Shown here: positions 17,473-26,567 of the stretch, one piece after another | Layout: each line of letters opens with the position of its first letter | Position numbering within the stretch: position 1 is the stretch's first letter | DNA from: Flavobacteriales bacterium UBA1937 | GTDB taxonomy: Bacteria > Bacteroidota > Bacteroidia > Flavobacteriales > Weeksellaceae | Reading direction: 5' to 3' | Assembly (NCBI GenBank): GCA_002337005.1 | Contig: DDFD01000043.1 | Coordinates: 1-38,324 of the forward strand | DNA: 38,324 bases | The notes under the pieces: generated by a model | Databases searched by the model: none | Seen by the model: the letters and a program-made list of their open reading frames with translations, nothing else | What the model was told of the DNA's origin: nothing | Translations under genes and position numbers: made by a program

Positions 17473-18240
17473 ATGGAAAAAAAGATAGGATTAGTATTAT
17501 CAGGCGGCGGAACTAAAGGAATTTTAGAAGCAGGAGTTCTGCAATTTTTAGAAGAGAAAAATATTTCTCCAGAAGTTATTGCGGGAACAAGTGCAGGTGC
17601 AATTGTAGGTGGTTTGTATGCTTTCGGGAAATCTCCGAATGAAATTTTAGACTTTTTCAAATCGGTATATTTCTTTAATTGGAAACATTTTACGCTTACC
17701 AAACCGGGATTTATTAATTCTGATGTTTTTAGATTGTATTTAAAACCAATTATCGGAGAAATTAAAATTAAAGATTTAAAAAAAGAGCTCGTCATTAATG
17801 CTACAGATTTAATTCAAGGCGAAACTTTCGTTTTTAGTGGTGATGATTATCTTTTAGACGCTATTATTGCTTCTTGTTCTGTTCCGGGATTGGCAAGTCC
17901 GTTCAAAAAAGAAGAATTGCTTTTAAGCGATGGCGGAATTCTCAATAATTTTCCTACTAATTTAATTAAAGAAAAATGCAACAAGATGATTGGTGTTTAT
18001 GTAGCACCACTTCAAGATGTAAAAAACAATCAATTGACAACAATTAAAGCAGTGGCAACCAGAGCTTATGAATTATTAAGCCATAGCGTAGAAAATTATA
18101 AATTCAAAGATTGCGATTGGTTTATTTCGCCAAAAGAACTTTCAAATTATGGAATGTTTGAAAGCAAAAAAACAAGAATGGACGAACTTTTTCAGTTGGG
18201 ATTTTCTGAAGCAGAGAAAACTTTTCCTAAAGATTTTTAA
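17473..18240 (+). CDS. Patatin-like phospholipase/acylhydrolase
   Basis: 255-aa patatin-family lipid acyl hydrolase. It has the oxyanion-hole motif SGGGTKG (10-16), the nucleophile elbow GTSAG with Ser40, and the dyad aspartate in DGG at 153-155, so the Ser-Asp dyad is complete. No signal peptide is seen, so it is probably cytoplasmic, acting on phospholipids or acyl esters. The true start is ATG 17473: the longer frame begins with GTG at 17434 inside the lpdA terminator. A near -7 sequence (TACATTTC, 17450-17457) precedes it. Substrate unknown; similar small patatins (RssA/YjjU type) are common in Bacteroidota. Confidence 0.9.
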   Translation: MEKKIGLVLSGGGTKGILEAGVLQFLEEKNISPEVIAGTSAGAIVGGLYAFGKSPNEILDFFKSVYFFNWKHFTLTKPGFINSDVFRLYLKPIIGEIKIKDLKKELVINATDLIQGETFVFSGDDYLLDAIIASCSVPGLASPFKKEELLLSDGGILNNFPTNLIKEKCNKMIGVYVAPLQDVKNNQLTTIKAVATRAYELLSHSVENYKFKDCDWFISPKELSNYGMFESKKTRMDELFQLGFSEAEKTFPKDF

Positions 18241-18573
18241 AATTTATTAAAAATAATTCAGCTGAATTCCAGTTAGTTATGAAGATTTATCAAAAAATTG
18301 TAACTAAAATGTTACCTTTTGCGTATAATGATATGTAGCGCAATTACTACTTTACACTGATGACAATGAAAATTCATTTTACAAAATTTTATCTTTTAGA
18401 AGTTTCGGAATTTATATTCACGATTTTCAATACTTCTCCGCCAAAATTCTAAATTTTACTGTTAAAAATCATTTTAACTTTTACAATCTATTTACCTAAC
18501 TTTATTTGATGTTTCAATAGTTGGGGTTATATCTTATATTAAAATTTTAAAATAACAATTAAATAATTAAACT
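18241..18573. other. 333-bp gene-free region before the flotillin gene
   Basis: No supported gene. It starts with a 14-bp perfect palindrome AATTCAGCTGAATT (18255-18268) with no loop. Two tiny frames (18279-18338, 19 codons; 18360-18452, 30 codons) have no coding support. Near matches to the -7 consensus occur but none is exact, so the flotillin promoter is not identified. It probably holds the 5' leader and control sites of that gene. Confidence 0.5.
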
Positions 18574-20514
18574 ATGATTGAATTTCAGTCTTGGATGATT
18601 CCAGTAGGAATTGCCGTATTATCGCTTGTGTTTTACAAGTTCGTTTTGAGAGTTTTCTTCGGATTAGTAATCGTTCCCGAAGATAGAATTGGTTTAGTAA
18701 CCAAAAAGTTTGTATTGTTTGGTAAGCAAACATTACCAGAAGGTAGAATTATTGCAACCAATGGAGAAGCCGGTTTTCAAGGACAAACCTTAGCTCCGGG
18801 AGTTTATTTCGGAAAATGGATTTGGCAATATTCTATAGATTTTCAACCTTTTACTGTAATTCCCACAGGTAAAATCGGTTTGATTTTGGCGAAAGATGGT
18901 GCAGAATTAGAAACAGGTAGAATTCTCGGTAGAAAAGTAGAATGTGATTCTTATCAAGATGCTGTTGCTTTCCTTAATAATGGAGGTAGAAAAGGACGAC
19001 AAACCGCTATTATTACTCCAGGTTCGTACAGAATTAATACACTTCTTTTTGAAATTGAATTAACGGATATGGTGGTAATTCCTGATAATGCAGTGGGTGT
19101 AGTTACTACTTTGGAAGGAAAACCTTTAGCAGAAGGACAAATTGCAGGAAAAATAATTGAGGGACATAATAAATTTCAAGATATTGATGGATTTTTGAGC
19201 TCAGAAGGTTACAAAGGTTTGCAAGAACAAGTAATTTTGGCAGGTTCCTATTTCTTGAATCCTTGGTTTGCAAAAATAGAAATGGTGCACATGACGGAAA
19301 TTCCTATCGGACACGTTGGTGTAGTGATTTCCTATGTAGGTGAAGAAGGAAAAGATTTAAGTGGCAGTGAATTTAAACACGGAAATATTGTGGAAAGAGG
19401 TTTCAAAGGAGTTTGGGCAGAACCTCTAGGTCCAGGTAAATATCCTGTGAATCCTTACATTATGAAAGTAGAATTAGTACCTACCACCAATCTTGTTTTG
19501 AACTGGGCAACTGCAAGAAGCGAATCTCATAATTTAGATAAGAATTTATCTACCATTACAGTGAGAAGTAAAGACGGTTTCCCTTTTAATTTAGATGTTT
19601 CGCAGATTATTCATATTCCTACGAATGAAGCTCCGAAAGTGATTGCAAGATTTGGAAATATGGTGAATTTGGTAAGCCAAGTTCTGGAACCAACTATCGG
19701 AAACTATTTCCGTAACTCTGCACAAGATTCTGATGTAATTGCTTTCCTTGGAAGCAGAAAAGAACGTCAACAATCTGCAAGAGAGCACATTGGAAATGTT
19801 TTAGATCAATATAATGTTTTCGGAGTAGATACTTTGATTGGTGATATTGTTCCACCAGAAAGTTTAATGAAAACTCTTACAGACAGAAAATTGGCAGAAG
19901 AACAAAAAATTACTTACGAAACCGAAAAATTAGCGCAAGAAACGCGTCAAACTTTAGAAAAAGAAACCGCGATTGCAGATATGCAAAAAGAAATTGTAAA
20001 AGCAGATCAAGGTGTTGTAATTGCCGAAAGAATTGCAGATGCAAGCGTGAAAAAAGCGACTGGTGATGCTAATTCCGTAAGATTACAAGCCAATGCAGAA
20101 GGGGATAGATTAAAACTTTTGGCAACTGGTGAAGCTGAAAAAACAAGACTTCTTGCAAAAGCAGAATCTGAGAAAATAGAACTTTTGGCAAAAGCTAATG
20201 CAGAACAAATTTCACTTACTGGTAACGCTGAAGCAGAGAAAATTCTTGCCATTGGTAAATCTAATGCAGAAGCCTACAAACTTTCTGTAGAGGCAATGGG
20301 CGGAAATAATTTTACTCAATTAAAAATTATGGAAAACATCGCATCTCAAAATGTGAAAATTATGCCAGATGTTTTAATTGGCGGAAATGGCGACTCTGCA
20401 AATGGAGGAATTAGCGGACTTTTAGGACTTCAATTGCTAGAGCAATTGCAGAAAAAGAATGCCGAAAACCCTAAACTAAATGGTGATACACCAACCCATG
20501 AAGTTTCGATATAA
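18574..20514 (+). CDS. SPFH/flotillin-family protein with four N-terminal repeats
   Basis: 646 aa. An N-terminal membrane helix (about 8-30) is followed by four related units of about 60-70 residues (33-91, 93-165, 168-237, 242-301). Each begins with a (V/I)P...(I/V)G(L/V)(V/I) strand and ends with a PG.Y or AGSY turn and a hydrophobic strand. An SPFH/band-7 domain follows (about 303-435, containing TVRSKDGFPFNLDVSQIIHI), then a long Glu/Ala/Lys coiled coil (about 436-575) and a Gly-rich tail. Flotillin-type proteins form membrane-associated oligomers linked to lipid domains and stress tolerance. The repeats plus SPFH plus coiled coil recall the layout of major vault protein; this is an architectural comparison only. 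It appears monocistronic, with a clear terminator. Confidence 0.88.
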   Translation: MIEFQSWMIPVGIAVLSLVFYKFVLRVFFGLVIVPEDRIGLVTKKFVLFGKQTLPEGRIIATNGEAGFQGQTLAPGVYFGKWIWQYSIDFQPFTVIPTGKIGLILAKDGAELETGRILGRKVECDSYQDAVAFLNNGGRKGRQTAIITPGSYRINTLLFEIELTDMVVIPDNAVGVVTTLEGKPLAEGQIAGKIIEGHNKFQDIDGFLSSEGYKGLQEQVILAGSYFLNPWFAKIEMVHMTEIPIGHVGVVISYVGEEGKDLSGSEFKHGNIVERGFKGVWAEPLGPGKYPVNPYIMKVELVPTTNLVLNWATARSESHNLDKNLSTITVRSKDGFPFNLDVSQIIHIPTNEAPKVIARFGNMVNLVSQVLEPTIGNYFRNSAQDSDVIAFLGSRKERQQSAREHIGNVLDQYNVFGVDTLIGDIVPPESLMKTLTDRKLAEEQKITYETEKLAQETRQTLEKETAIADMQKEIVKADQGVVIAERIADASVKKATGDANSVRLQANAEGDRLKLLATGEAEKTRLLAKAESEKIELLAKANAEQISLTGNAEAEKILAIGKSNAEAYKLSVEAMGGNNFTQLKIMENIASQNVKIMPDVLIGGNGDSANGGISGLLGLQLLEQLQKKNAENPKLNGDTPTHEVSI

Positions 20515-20536
20515 TATGATTTTATCGTTTTAATTT

Positions 20537-20563
20537 AAAGCCAACTGATACAGTTGGCTTTTT
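20537..20563 (+). terminator. Rho-independent terminator after the flotillin gene
   Basis: 11-bp perfect stem AAAGCCAACTG / CAGTTGGCTTT with a 3-nt ATA loop, then T residues. Confidence 0.88.
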
Positions 20564-20655
20564 AAGTTTTTTTTAAGTTGTGTTAAATTTTGAATAAACT
20601 TGAAAATTTGAATAATATTCGATAAATATTAATGTTCTAGAAGAAAATCAAAATT

Positions 20656-21096
20656 ATGAAGAAACTACTTTCAATTCTAATGTTAGGATTGTTTTCATTT
20701 ATTTTTGCAGGAAATCCTATCAAAGATTTAGCAAAAGCTAAAGAAACGGCTAAAGCTGAACACAAACTTATTCTCTTAAAATTTTCTGGCTCAGATTGGT
20801 GTGTACCTTGTATTAGGCTTCAAAAGCAGATTATGGACACAGAGCAATTTATGATTTTTTCTGAAAAAAATCTGGTCTTGATGGATGCAGATTTTCCTAG
20901 ACTTAAGAAAAATAAATTGCCAAAAGAGGAACAAGAAAAAAATGAAGCTCTCGCAGAAAAATTCAATAAAGATGGTATTTTTCCCAAATTAATTTTAATG
21001 GATTCTAGCGGAAAAGTTCTTACACACTGGGATGGTTTTAATAATTGGTCTCCACAAACATTAATTGACAACATAAAACCTTATTTAGAAAAATAA
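20656..21096 (+). CDS. Exported thioredoxin-family protein
   Basis: 146 aa. A signal peptide (about 1-18, LSILMLGLFSFIFAG) is followed by a thioredoxin fold with active site WCVPC (Cys49, Cys52) and the cis-Pro region at FPKLILMD. It should act in the periplasm as a disulfide reductant or oxidant. It is 3 nt upstream of an apbE gene and begins a four-gene redox cluster that I recall as a conserved order (thioredoxin, ApbE, DUF4266, DUF3570). It may keep the Cys residues of the DUF4266 lipoprotein reduced; that is inference. Confidence 0.88.
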   Translation: MKKLLSILMLGLFSFIFAGNPIKDLAKAKETAKAEHKLILLKFSGSDWCVPCIRLQKQIMDTEQFMIFSEKNLVLMDADFPRLKKNKLPKEEQEKNEALAEKFNKDGIFPKLILMDSSGKVLTHWDGFNNWSPQTLIDNIKPYLEK

Positions 21097-21099
21097 TTA

Positions 21100-22020
21100 A
21101 TGCTAAAGAAGAGAATAGATAAATTAATGGGAAATCGCTTCGAGATTACAGTAGAAGCAAATTCGGATTCTGAAGCAGAACTTTTTTTGGATTTGGCAGT
21201 CAATGAAATCAAAAGGATAGAAGAGAAGCTTTCTACTTATAAAGAGCATTCTGAGACTAATTTGATCAATAATAACGCAGGTAAAAAAACTGTTTCAGTA
21301 AGCGAAGAAACCTTTAGACTCATCCAAAGAAGCATTAAAATTTCTGAAATTACACAAGGAGCTTTTGATATTACATATGGCTCTATAGATAAACGTTTCT
21401 GGAATTTCGATACTCGAATGAAGGCTTTACCAGATAAAGAAATAGCCAAAAAATTAGTTAAGCTCATTAATTACAAAAATATTATTCTAGACGACAAGGA
21501 TTTCACTGTTTTTCTAAAAGAAGAAGGTATGAGAATAGGTTTTGGTGGAATAGGTAAAGGCTATGCTGCGGAAAATGCTAAAAAAATCCTTATTTCTAAT
21601 GGAGTAAAAGCAGGAATTGTAAATGCTTCTGGAGATTTAACTGCTTTTGGAAAACCTGAAGGTATTGACTGCTGGACTATAGGAATTGCAAATCCAGATG
21701 TAGTGCAGCAATCATTTTCTACCATGGAAATTACCGATATGGCAGTTGCAACTTCTGGCAATTATGAAAAATTTGTAGTAATTGATGGCAAAAAATATTC
21801 TCACACCATAGACCCCAAAACTGGTTATCCAATCTCAGGAATCAAAAGTGTGACCATTATTTCTCCCAATGCAGAAATTTCTGATGCATTTGCTACTCCT
21901 GTAACGATTATGGGAGTAAAAGCAGGACTTGCAATGATTAATCAGATTAAGGGTATAGAATGCATTATTATAGATGATGATAATAAAATCTATACATCTA
22001 ACAACATTAATTTATACTAA
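21100..22020 (+). CDS. apbE: FAD:protein FMN transferase (ApbE family)
   Basis: 306 aa. ApbE enzymes attach FMN from FAD to a Thr or Ser of target proteins, with Mg2+. Family motifs: LMGNRFEITV near the start, GAFDITYG, GFGGIGKGYAAE, NASGDLTAFG, ATSGNYEKF and HTIDPKTGYPISG, with the metal-binding end DAFATPVTIMG. The start at 21100 gives no signal peptide or lipobox, unlike many ApbE lipoproteins, so location is uncertain. No typical (S/T)GA(T/S) flavinylation target is encoded in the cluster; the nearest resemblance is SGAN in the next gene. It is tightly spaced after the thioredoxin gene. Confidence 0.92.
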   Translation: MLKKRIDKLMGNRFEITVEANSDSEAELFLDLAVNEIKRIEEKLSTYKEHSETNLINNNAGKKTVSVSEETFRLIQRSIKISEITQGAFDITYGSIDKRFWNFDTRMKALPDKEIAKKLVKLINYKNIILDDKDFTVFLKEEGMRIGFGGIGKGYAAENAKKILISNGVKAGIVNASGDLTAFGKPEGIDCWTIGIANPDVVQQSFSTMEITDMAVATSGNYEKFVVIDGKKYSHTIDPKTGYPISGIKSVTIISPNAEISDAFATPVTIMGVKAGLAMINQIKGIECIIIDDDNKIYTSNNINLY

Positions 22021-22045
22021 AAACATAATTAAAAATCAGATAAAT

Positions 22046-22267
22046 ATGAAGAAAAACGTTTTAATAATGATGGGTGCTTTTACCATCCCCATCTTTTTTA
22101 CCAGTTGTACTGCTGTAAAATCTTATCAAAAAAATTATATTAATGATAGTGAAATGCAGCTATCATCTAGAAAAGTGGAAAAAACAGAAAACAATTTTTT
22201 ACTATACAGAGAGGGTGCTTCTGGTGCTAATGGTGGTAAAAATGGAGGAGGCTGTGGCTGTAATTAA
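22046..22267 (+). CDS. DUF4266 lipoprotein with Gly-rich CGCN tail
   Basis: 73-aa lipoprotein. The lipobox-like FFTSC places the lipidated Cys at 21. It ends in a Gly-rich tail with GASGANGG and a terminal GGGCGCN, the hallmark of DUF4266. The start is ATG 22046; the frame continues upstream into the end of apbE but that ATG (21974) would give no signal peptide. Two Cys in C-x-C at the very C-terminus suggest metal binding, disulfide exchange or modification; no function is established. It lies between apbE and the DUF3570 gene. Confidence 0.85.
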   Translation: MKKNVLIMMGAFTIPIFFTSCTAVKSYQKNYINDSEMQLSSRKVEKTENNFLLYREGASGANGGKNGGGCGCN

Positions 22268-22284
22268 AAGCTAAAAATCGAAAT

Positions 22285-23532
22285 ATGAAAAAGATTACAA
22301 CCAGCATTGCAGCATTGGTTTTTTCGTTGGCTTTCTCCCAAAAAAAGACAGATAGTTTATATGAAGTAAAACCACTAAAGATAGATGAGATTAATTTTAT
22401 TTCGGGGTATTATGACCAGACTGGTACACATTCTGCCATAATGGGTGGTAACGGAAGCGAAAAAATTGAAGATTACCATAATTCATTAGATGTTAAATTA
22501 ATTAAAAAATCAGGAAAATTCGAGCATAGTTTTGATGTAAATCTTACCGCCGAACATCACAGTTCTGCATCTACTGCTTACATAGACAAATCTCCCGAAG
22601 GCGAAACTACCATTCCTTATGGTACAAAAACCAAAAAAAGTGCTGTTTCTAGAGCTTCTGGTAGCAGCTCAGAAAATCACGCCGAAAGCTCTGCCTCAGC
22701 TTTGTACGGATGGAGGCTCAATCCATCGCTTAACTGGAAAGTTAGAAATTTAGAAAATAATACCACATTTGGTCTAGGTGCATATTATTCTTATGAATTT
22801 GATTATAATTCTTGGGGAGGTGAGGTTTCTTTCGTAAAAGCTTCGCAAGACAACAATAAAGAATTTAGCATAAAAGCAATGGCTTTTTTTGATCAAAGAC
22901 AGTACATTATTCCTTATGAATTAAGAGGTACAATGAGCTATGGAGATTGGCGAAGCAAAAACTCTTACAGCGTAAATATGGCATATTCTCAGGTAATTAA
23001 TCAGAGGCTACAAATTTCTTTATTAGGAGATATTGCATATCAGCAAGGTTTGCTTTCTACACCTTATAATAGAGTTTATTTTGATAACTATACAGTTTCT
23101 AATGAAAAATTACCAGATAAAAGACTTAAAATTCCAATAGGAATAAGGGCAAATTATTTTTTGGGTGACAATTTTATCTTTAGAACTTACTACCGATATT
23201 ATTGGGACGATTGGGGAATGACGGCTCATACTGCTAGTTTGGAAGTTCCAGTTAAAATCTCTCCTAATTTTAGTCTAAGTCCGTTTTTTAGATATCATAC
23301 ACAAACAGGGATTAAATATTTCAATGAATATGCTGCCACACCTACTGGTTTAGATTACTATTCATCGGATTATGATTTGTCTAAATTTAACAGTCAGAAT
23401 GTAGGATTAAATTTACATTTTGTACCTCAGGATTGGGGCGTTTTTCACGATGTAGATATTAGATATAGTCATTATAAAAGGAGTGATGGTTTATCAGGAA
23501 ATAACATCACCTTAAGCCTTACATTCAAATAA
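22285..23532 (+). CDS. DUF3570 outer-membrane beta-barrel-like protein
   Basis: 415 aa with a signal peptide (about 1-18, ending LAFSQ) and alternating beta strands throughout, ending in NNITLSLTFK, typical of an outer-membrane barrel. It contains the Ser/Ala-rich family region (HHSSASTAYIDKSP, then a long Ser stretch around residues 110-135) seen in DUF3570. Function unknown. It is the last gene of the thioredoxin-ApbE-DUF4266-DUF3570 cluster (17 nt gap) and ends at a terminator. The cluster suggests a cell-envelope redox role in which the barrel may host or expose the small lipoprotein. Confidence 0.85.
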   Translation: MKKITTSIAALVFSLAFSQKKTDSLYEVKPLKIDEINFISGYYDQTGTHSAIMGGNGSEKIEDYHNSLDVKLIKKSGKFEHSFDVNLTAEHHSSASTAYIDKSPEGETTIPYGTKTKKSAVSRASGSSSENHAESSASALYGWRLNPSLNWKVRNLENNTTFGLGAYYSYEFDYNSWGGEVSFVKASQDNNKEFSIKAMAFFDQRQYIIPYELRGTMSYGDWRSKNSYSVNMAYSQVINQRLQISLLGDIAYQQGLLSTPYNRVYFDNYTVSNEKLPDKRLKIPIGIRANYFLGDNFIFRTYYRYYWDDWGMTAHTASLEVPVKISPNFSLSPFFRYHTQTGIKYFNEYAATPTGLDYYSSDYDLSKFNSQNVGLNLHFVPQDWGVFHDVDIRYSHYKRSDGLSGNNITLSLTFK

Positions 23533-23539
23533 CAAAAGG

Positions 23540-23568
23540 AAACGCTTCAAAATTTTTGGAGCGTTTTT
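23540..23568. terminator. Terminator between convergent genes
   Basis: Stem AAACGCTTC (23540-23548) / GGAGCGTTT (23558-23566), with one G-T pair and a 9-nt loop, then T residues on the + strand. It lies in the gap between the DUF3570 stop and the leftward MFS stop; the T run is stronger for the rightward gene. Confidence 0.75.
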
Positions 23569-24759
23569 CTATTTTATTACCTTAAAATAAATAAAAGCAC
23601 AAAGTAAAGAAAGACTAGTACAAACCAACCAAAGCGGTGGAAACCCGAAAGAATTAATAATTATTCCGCCAATGTAACCTGCGAGAATTTGTCCGATACT
23701 CCAAGTCATCATATAAATGGAAGCATATTTTCCAGTATTGGTTTTTCCAGCAAATTTCAAGTAATAAGAATTCATAAATGGTAAAGAAAGAATTTCGCCA
23801 AATGTAATAATGAGCATCCCTCCGAAAGCAATAAGAAAAGCATTCATCAAATTCATTCCACTATTCAATAAATAGAACAAAACCATCAATAAAGTCCCGG
23901 TTACAATGATGATTTTTTTACTGTATTTATGGTCAATTGCATTTACCAAAACCATTTCTATCATTACAATCAGAAGTCCATTAAGAGACATTACAAATCC
24001 AATGATTTGTTCATCAAGTTTCAATCCAACTTTATAAAACAACGGTACATTGGTAAATAATTGGAAAAAACAAAAGGTGTAGAGTAGTGTTCCTAAAATA
24101 AAATAGACGAAAGGTTTATTTTTAAGAGGAGAAATATCTTCTTTGGCTTCTTCAGAATTTTTTTTGTGAATTTCAATAGTATTAAATTTTAAAGAGAGCA
24201 TAATTAACCCCGCAAAAATACTAGTGCAACCATCAACATAAAACAGAAGTTTGTAATCATAGTGAGATAAGATACCACCAAGAAATGTACCAACGCTCCA
24301 GCCAAGATTCATGGCTAATCTAAGAAGTGCAAAACTTCTGGTTCTAATTTCTGGGGTAGAATTGGCGGCAATGGCAGCAGTATTTGCAGGTCGGAAACTT
24401 TCGTTTACCGCAGCCAACAGAAAAATAATTACCAAGAAAAGATGAAAATTCTGTGCAAATGGTGCTAAAATGAAGAAAATACCACCGCCTATTAATCCAA
24501 AAATTTGTACAAAATGATACCCAAATTTATCGCTTAATCTGCCACCAAAATAAGCTCCTAGAATAGAACCTAAACCATAAACTGCAATTGCTAAACCTGC
24601 TAATTTAGGGGTTTGATGAAGATATTGCGTACAATATAAAGTAAGAAATGCAAGCACCATTGTTCCGCTTCGGTTGATGAGCATCACCAAAGAAAGTAGC
24701 CAAATGTTTTTTGGCAAACCTGCAAAAGTTTGTTGATATAATTTAATTGGAGATTGCAT
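23569..24759 (-). CDS. MFS transporter
   Basis: 396-aa major facilitator superfamily protein with about 12 membrane helices. The loop 2-3 signature is GAYFGGRLSDKFGYH (residues about 69-83), matching the MFS GxxxD(R/K)xGR-type motif. The opening (FAGLPKNIWLLSLVMLINRSGTM) is typical of a Bacteroidota drug/metabolite efflux-like group. Substrate unknown. A diacylglycerol-kinase-like gene lies 25 nt upstream on the same strand and may be co-transcribed. Confidence 0.88.
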   Translation of the reverse strand: MQSPIKLYQQTFAGLPKNIWLLSLVMLINRSGTMVLAFLTLYCTQYLHQTPKLAGLAIAVYGLGSILGAYFGGRLSDKFGYHFVQIFGLIGGGIFFILAPFAQNFHLFLVIIFLLAAVNESFRPANTAAIAANSTPEIRTRSFALLRLAMNLGWSVGTFLGGILSHYDYKLLFYVDGCTSIFAGLIMLSLKFNTIEIHKKNSEEAKEDISPLKNKPFVYFILGTLLYTFCFFQLFTNVPLFYKVGLKLDEQIIGFVMSLNGLLIVMIEMVLVNAIDHKYSKKIIIVTGTLLMVLFYLLNSGMNLMNAFLIAFGGMLIITFGEILSLPFMNSYYLKFAGKTNTGKYASIYMMTWSIGQILAGYIGGIIINSFGFPPLWLVCTSLSLLCAFIYFKVIK

Positions 24760-24784
24760 TTTTATAATTAATGATGATAGGAGA

Positions 24785-25141
24785 TTATTTAAAAATATAT
24801 TTGCTATAAACTAAAATTCCTACAAGGACAGAAAGTAGCGTAGCTAAAATTACGGCTCCTGCTGCAATATCTTTTATCAAACCTATTTTTTTGTTAAAAT
24901 TGGGTTCTATAAAATTGCAAATTTTTTCGATGGCTGTATTGAGTGTTTCAGTAATTAAAACCAAAAAACAAACCAAGAGAATAAGTGCAGCATCTGTAGA
25001 ATTTAATTTAAAATAAATAATTAAAAACAAATTAATAAGCAGAGCAAAAACCTCCAACTGAAAGTTTCTTTCAGATTTTAGCATCCAAAAAATACCTTTG
25101 ATGGAGTAGAGCAAACTTTTATAAAATGGAGGTTTTTTCAA
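24785..25141 (-). CDS. Diacylglycerol/undecaprenol kinase family protein
   Basis: 118-aa integral membrane kinase of the DgkA/UdpK family with three to four membrane helices. The family signature is ETLNTAIEKICN (about 66-77), followed by KKIGLIKDIAAGAV, with the catalytic/metal Glu and Asp in place. It phosphorylates diacylglycerol or, in many bacteria, undecaprenol, feeding lipid-carrier recycling. The sequence does not decide the substrate. It is 25 nt before the MFS gene and 54 nt after the M28 peptidase gene. Confidence 0.88.
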   Translation of the reverse strand: MKKPPFYKSLLYSIKGIFWMLKSERNFQLEVFALLINLFLIIYFKLNSTDAALILLVCFLVLITETLNTAIEKICNFIEPNFNKKIGLIKDIAAGAVILATLLSVLVGILVYSKYIFK

Positions 25142-25195
25142 TATAATTTTTTCTTTAGAAATTAATCTTATGTAAATAATTTGTCTTCTAACTTA

Positions 25196-26560
25196 TTACC
25201 AATTCTGGTCAACCATATAAATTAATTGAGTCATTACGGTAGCTCCTAGAAGCAATTCTCGTCTGTTTACTTTTTCGAAAGTATCTTCTGGAGTGTGGTG
25301 TATATCAAAATATCTCTGCGAATCTGTAGAGAAATTAGAAACTGGAACATTTAACTCTCTTAAAGGTGTAATATCTGCGCCACCGTGGTTGCCTGTAAAT
25401 TCATAAATTCCGTAAGGATTAAATAGTTTTTCCCAAGATTTCATAGATTGGGCTTTTTCTGCATTCATTCCTACAGAAAATCCTCTTGGCGTAAAACCTC
25501 CACTGTCGCTTTCTAGTGCAAAAATATGAGGTTCGCCAGATTTTTTTACATTTTCTAAATAAGTTTTACCTCCACTTAAACCATTTTCTTCATTAGCGAA
25601 ACAAACCACTCTGATGGTATGATTGTTTTTGATATTCAAATTTTTAAAAGTTCTGAGAACTTCTATGCTTTGTACAATCCCAGCACCGTCATCATGCGCG
25701 CCTTCACCTACGTCCCAAGAATCAAGATGTCCGCCAACTACGATTACGCTTTTATCTTTATTGCCTGTAATTTCGCCAATTACAGAATGAGTAAGTTTTT
25801 GCCCGTTCATGCCACAATTAGAATTGAGAACGGCTTCTATTGGTTGTTTTTTTAGCAACGCTTTTTCTAGTTTATCAGCCGTTTCAGCACCAATAGCAAT
25901 GGCAGGAATTTTGGTAATTCCGTCTTCATATTTAAGAGTGCCAGTGTGCGGAACATCATCAAAATTAGAGGTTAATGAACGGATAATTACTGCTTTTCCT
26001 CCTTTCTTAGCTACTTCAGAAGCGGTCATTCTTCTGTATTTACCAGCATCACCATAAGCTTGACCTGTTACAACAAAATCTTGCTTAAAAGGATAATTAA
26101 AAAAAACAATTTTATCTTTTATTGCCTCAGCAGGTATTTTTTGAAAATCCTCAATATTTTTTACCAAAATAATATTGCCTTTTAAATCTTTACCTTTCGT
26201 GCCTTCAGAATTTCCTAAAGAAAGCATTTTGATGTTTTCCCAATTTCCGTTTCCTATTTTTAGTTTTAGAGATTCTGTACCACGTGTCCACACATCTACC
26301 ATTACGGGTTCTAGCCAAACTTTATCTGCACCAGCATCTTTTAGTTTTTGCATTGCCCATTGTGTAGCTTTTTCATAATTAGCACTACCAGATAGTCTGT
26401 TGCCAATTTTTTTGGTAAGCTCTCTCAGGTCTTCGTATCCTTTTCCTTTAGTGAGGATTTCGTCTGAAATTTTTTTAAATTGAATAGAATCTGCTTTAAA
26501 ATTTTGAGCATAAAAAAATCCGCCCAAAAAGAGCGGAAGTAAATAAAATAGTTTCTTCAT
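25196..26560 (-). CDS. Exported M28-family zinc aminopeptidase
   Basis: 454 aa with a signal peptide (1-19, ending GFFYAQ). A PA-like inserted domain lies at about 120-250. The di-zinc catalytic domain shows GGHLDSW (His278), HDDGAG (Asp290), NEENG (catalytic Glu324 and ligand Glu325), ESDSGG (Asp352) and DIHHTPEDT near the C-terminus. All expected ligands are visible, so it should be active on peptides in the periplasm or outside. It resembles carboxypeptidase Q-like M28 enzymes. Probably transcribed with DUF1015 upstream or from its own unseen promoter. Confidence 0.92.
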   Translation of the reverse strand: MKKLFYLLPLFLGGFFYAQNFKADSIQFKKISDEILTKGKGYEDLRELTKKIGNRLSGSANYEKATQWAMQKLKDAGADKVWLEPVMVDVWTRGTESLKLKIGNGNWENIKMLSLGNSEGTKGKDLKGNIILVKNIEDFQKIPAEAIKDKIVFFNYPFKQDFVVTGQAYGDAGKYRRMTASEVAKKGGKAVIIRSLTSNFDDVPHTGTLKYEDGITKIPAIAIGAETADKLEKALLKKQPIEAVLNSNCGMNGQKLTHSVIGEITGNKDKSVIVVGGHLDSWDVGEGAHDDGAGIVQSIEVLRTFKNLNIKNNHTIRVVCFANEENGLSGGKTYLENVKKSGEPHIFALESDSGGFTPRGFSVGMNAEKAQSMKSWEKLFNPYGIYEFTGNHGGADITPLRELNVPVSNFSTDSQRYFDIHHTPEDTFEKVNRRELLLGATVMTQLIYMVDQNW

Positions 26561-26567
26561 ATCAAAT

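Noticed and set aside
18360..18452. 30-codon frame in the gap before the flotillin gene
   Set aside because: No ribosome-binding or family evidence and AT-rich random-looking composition.
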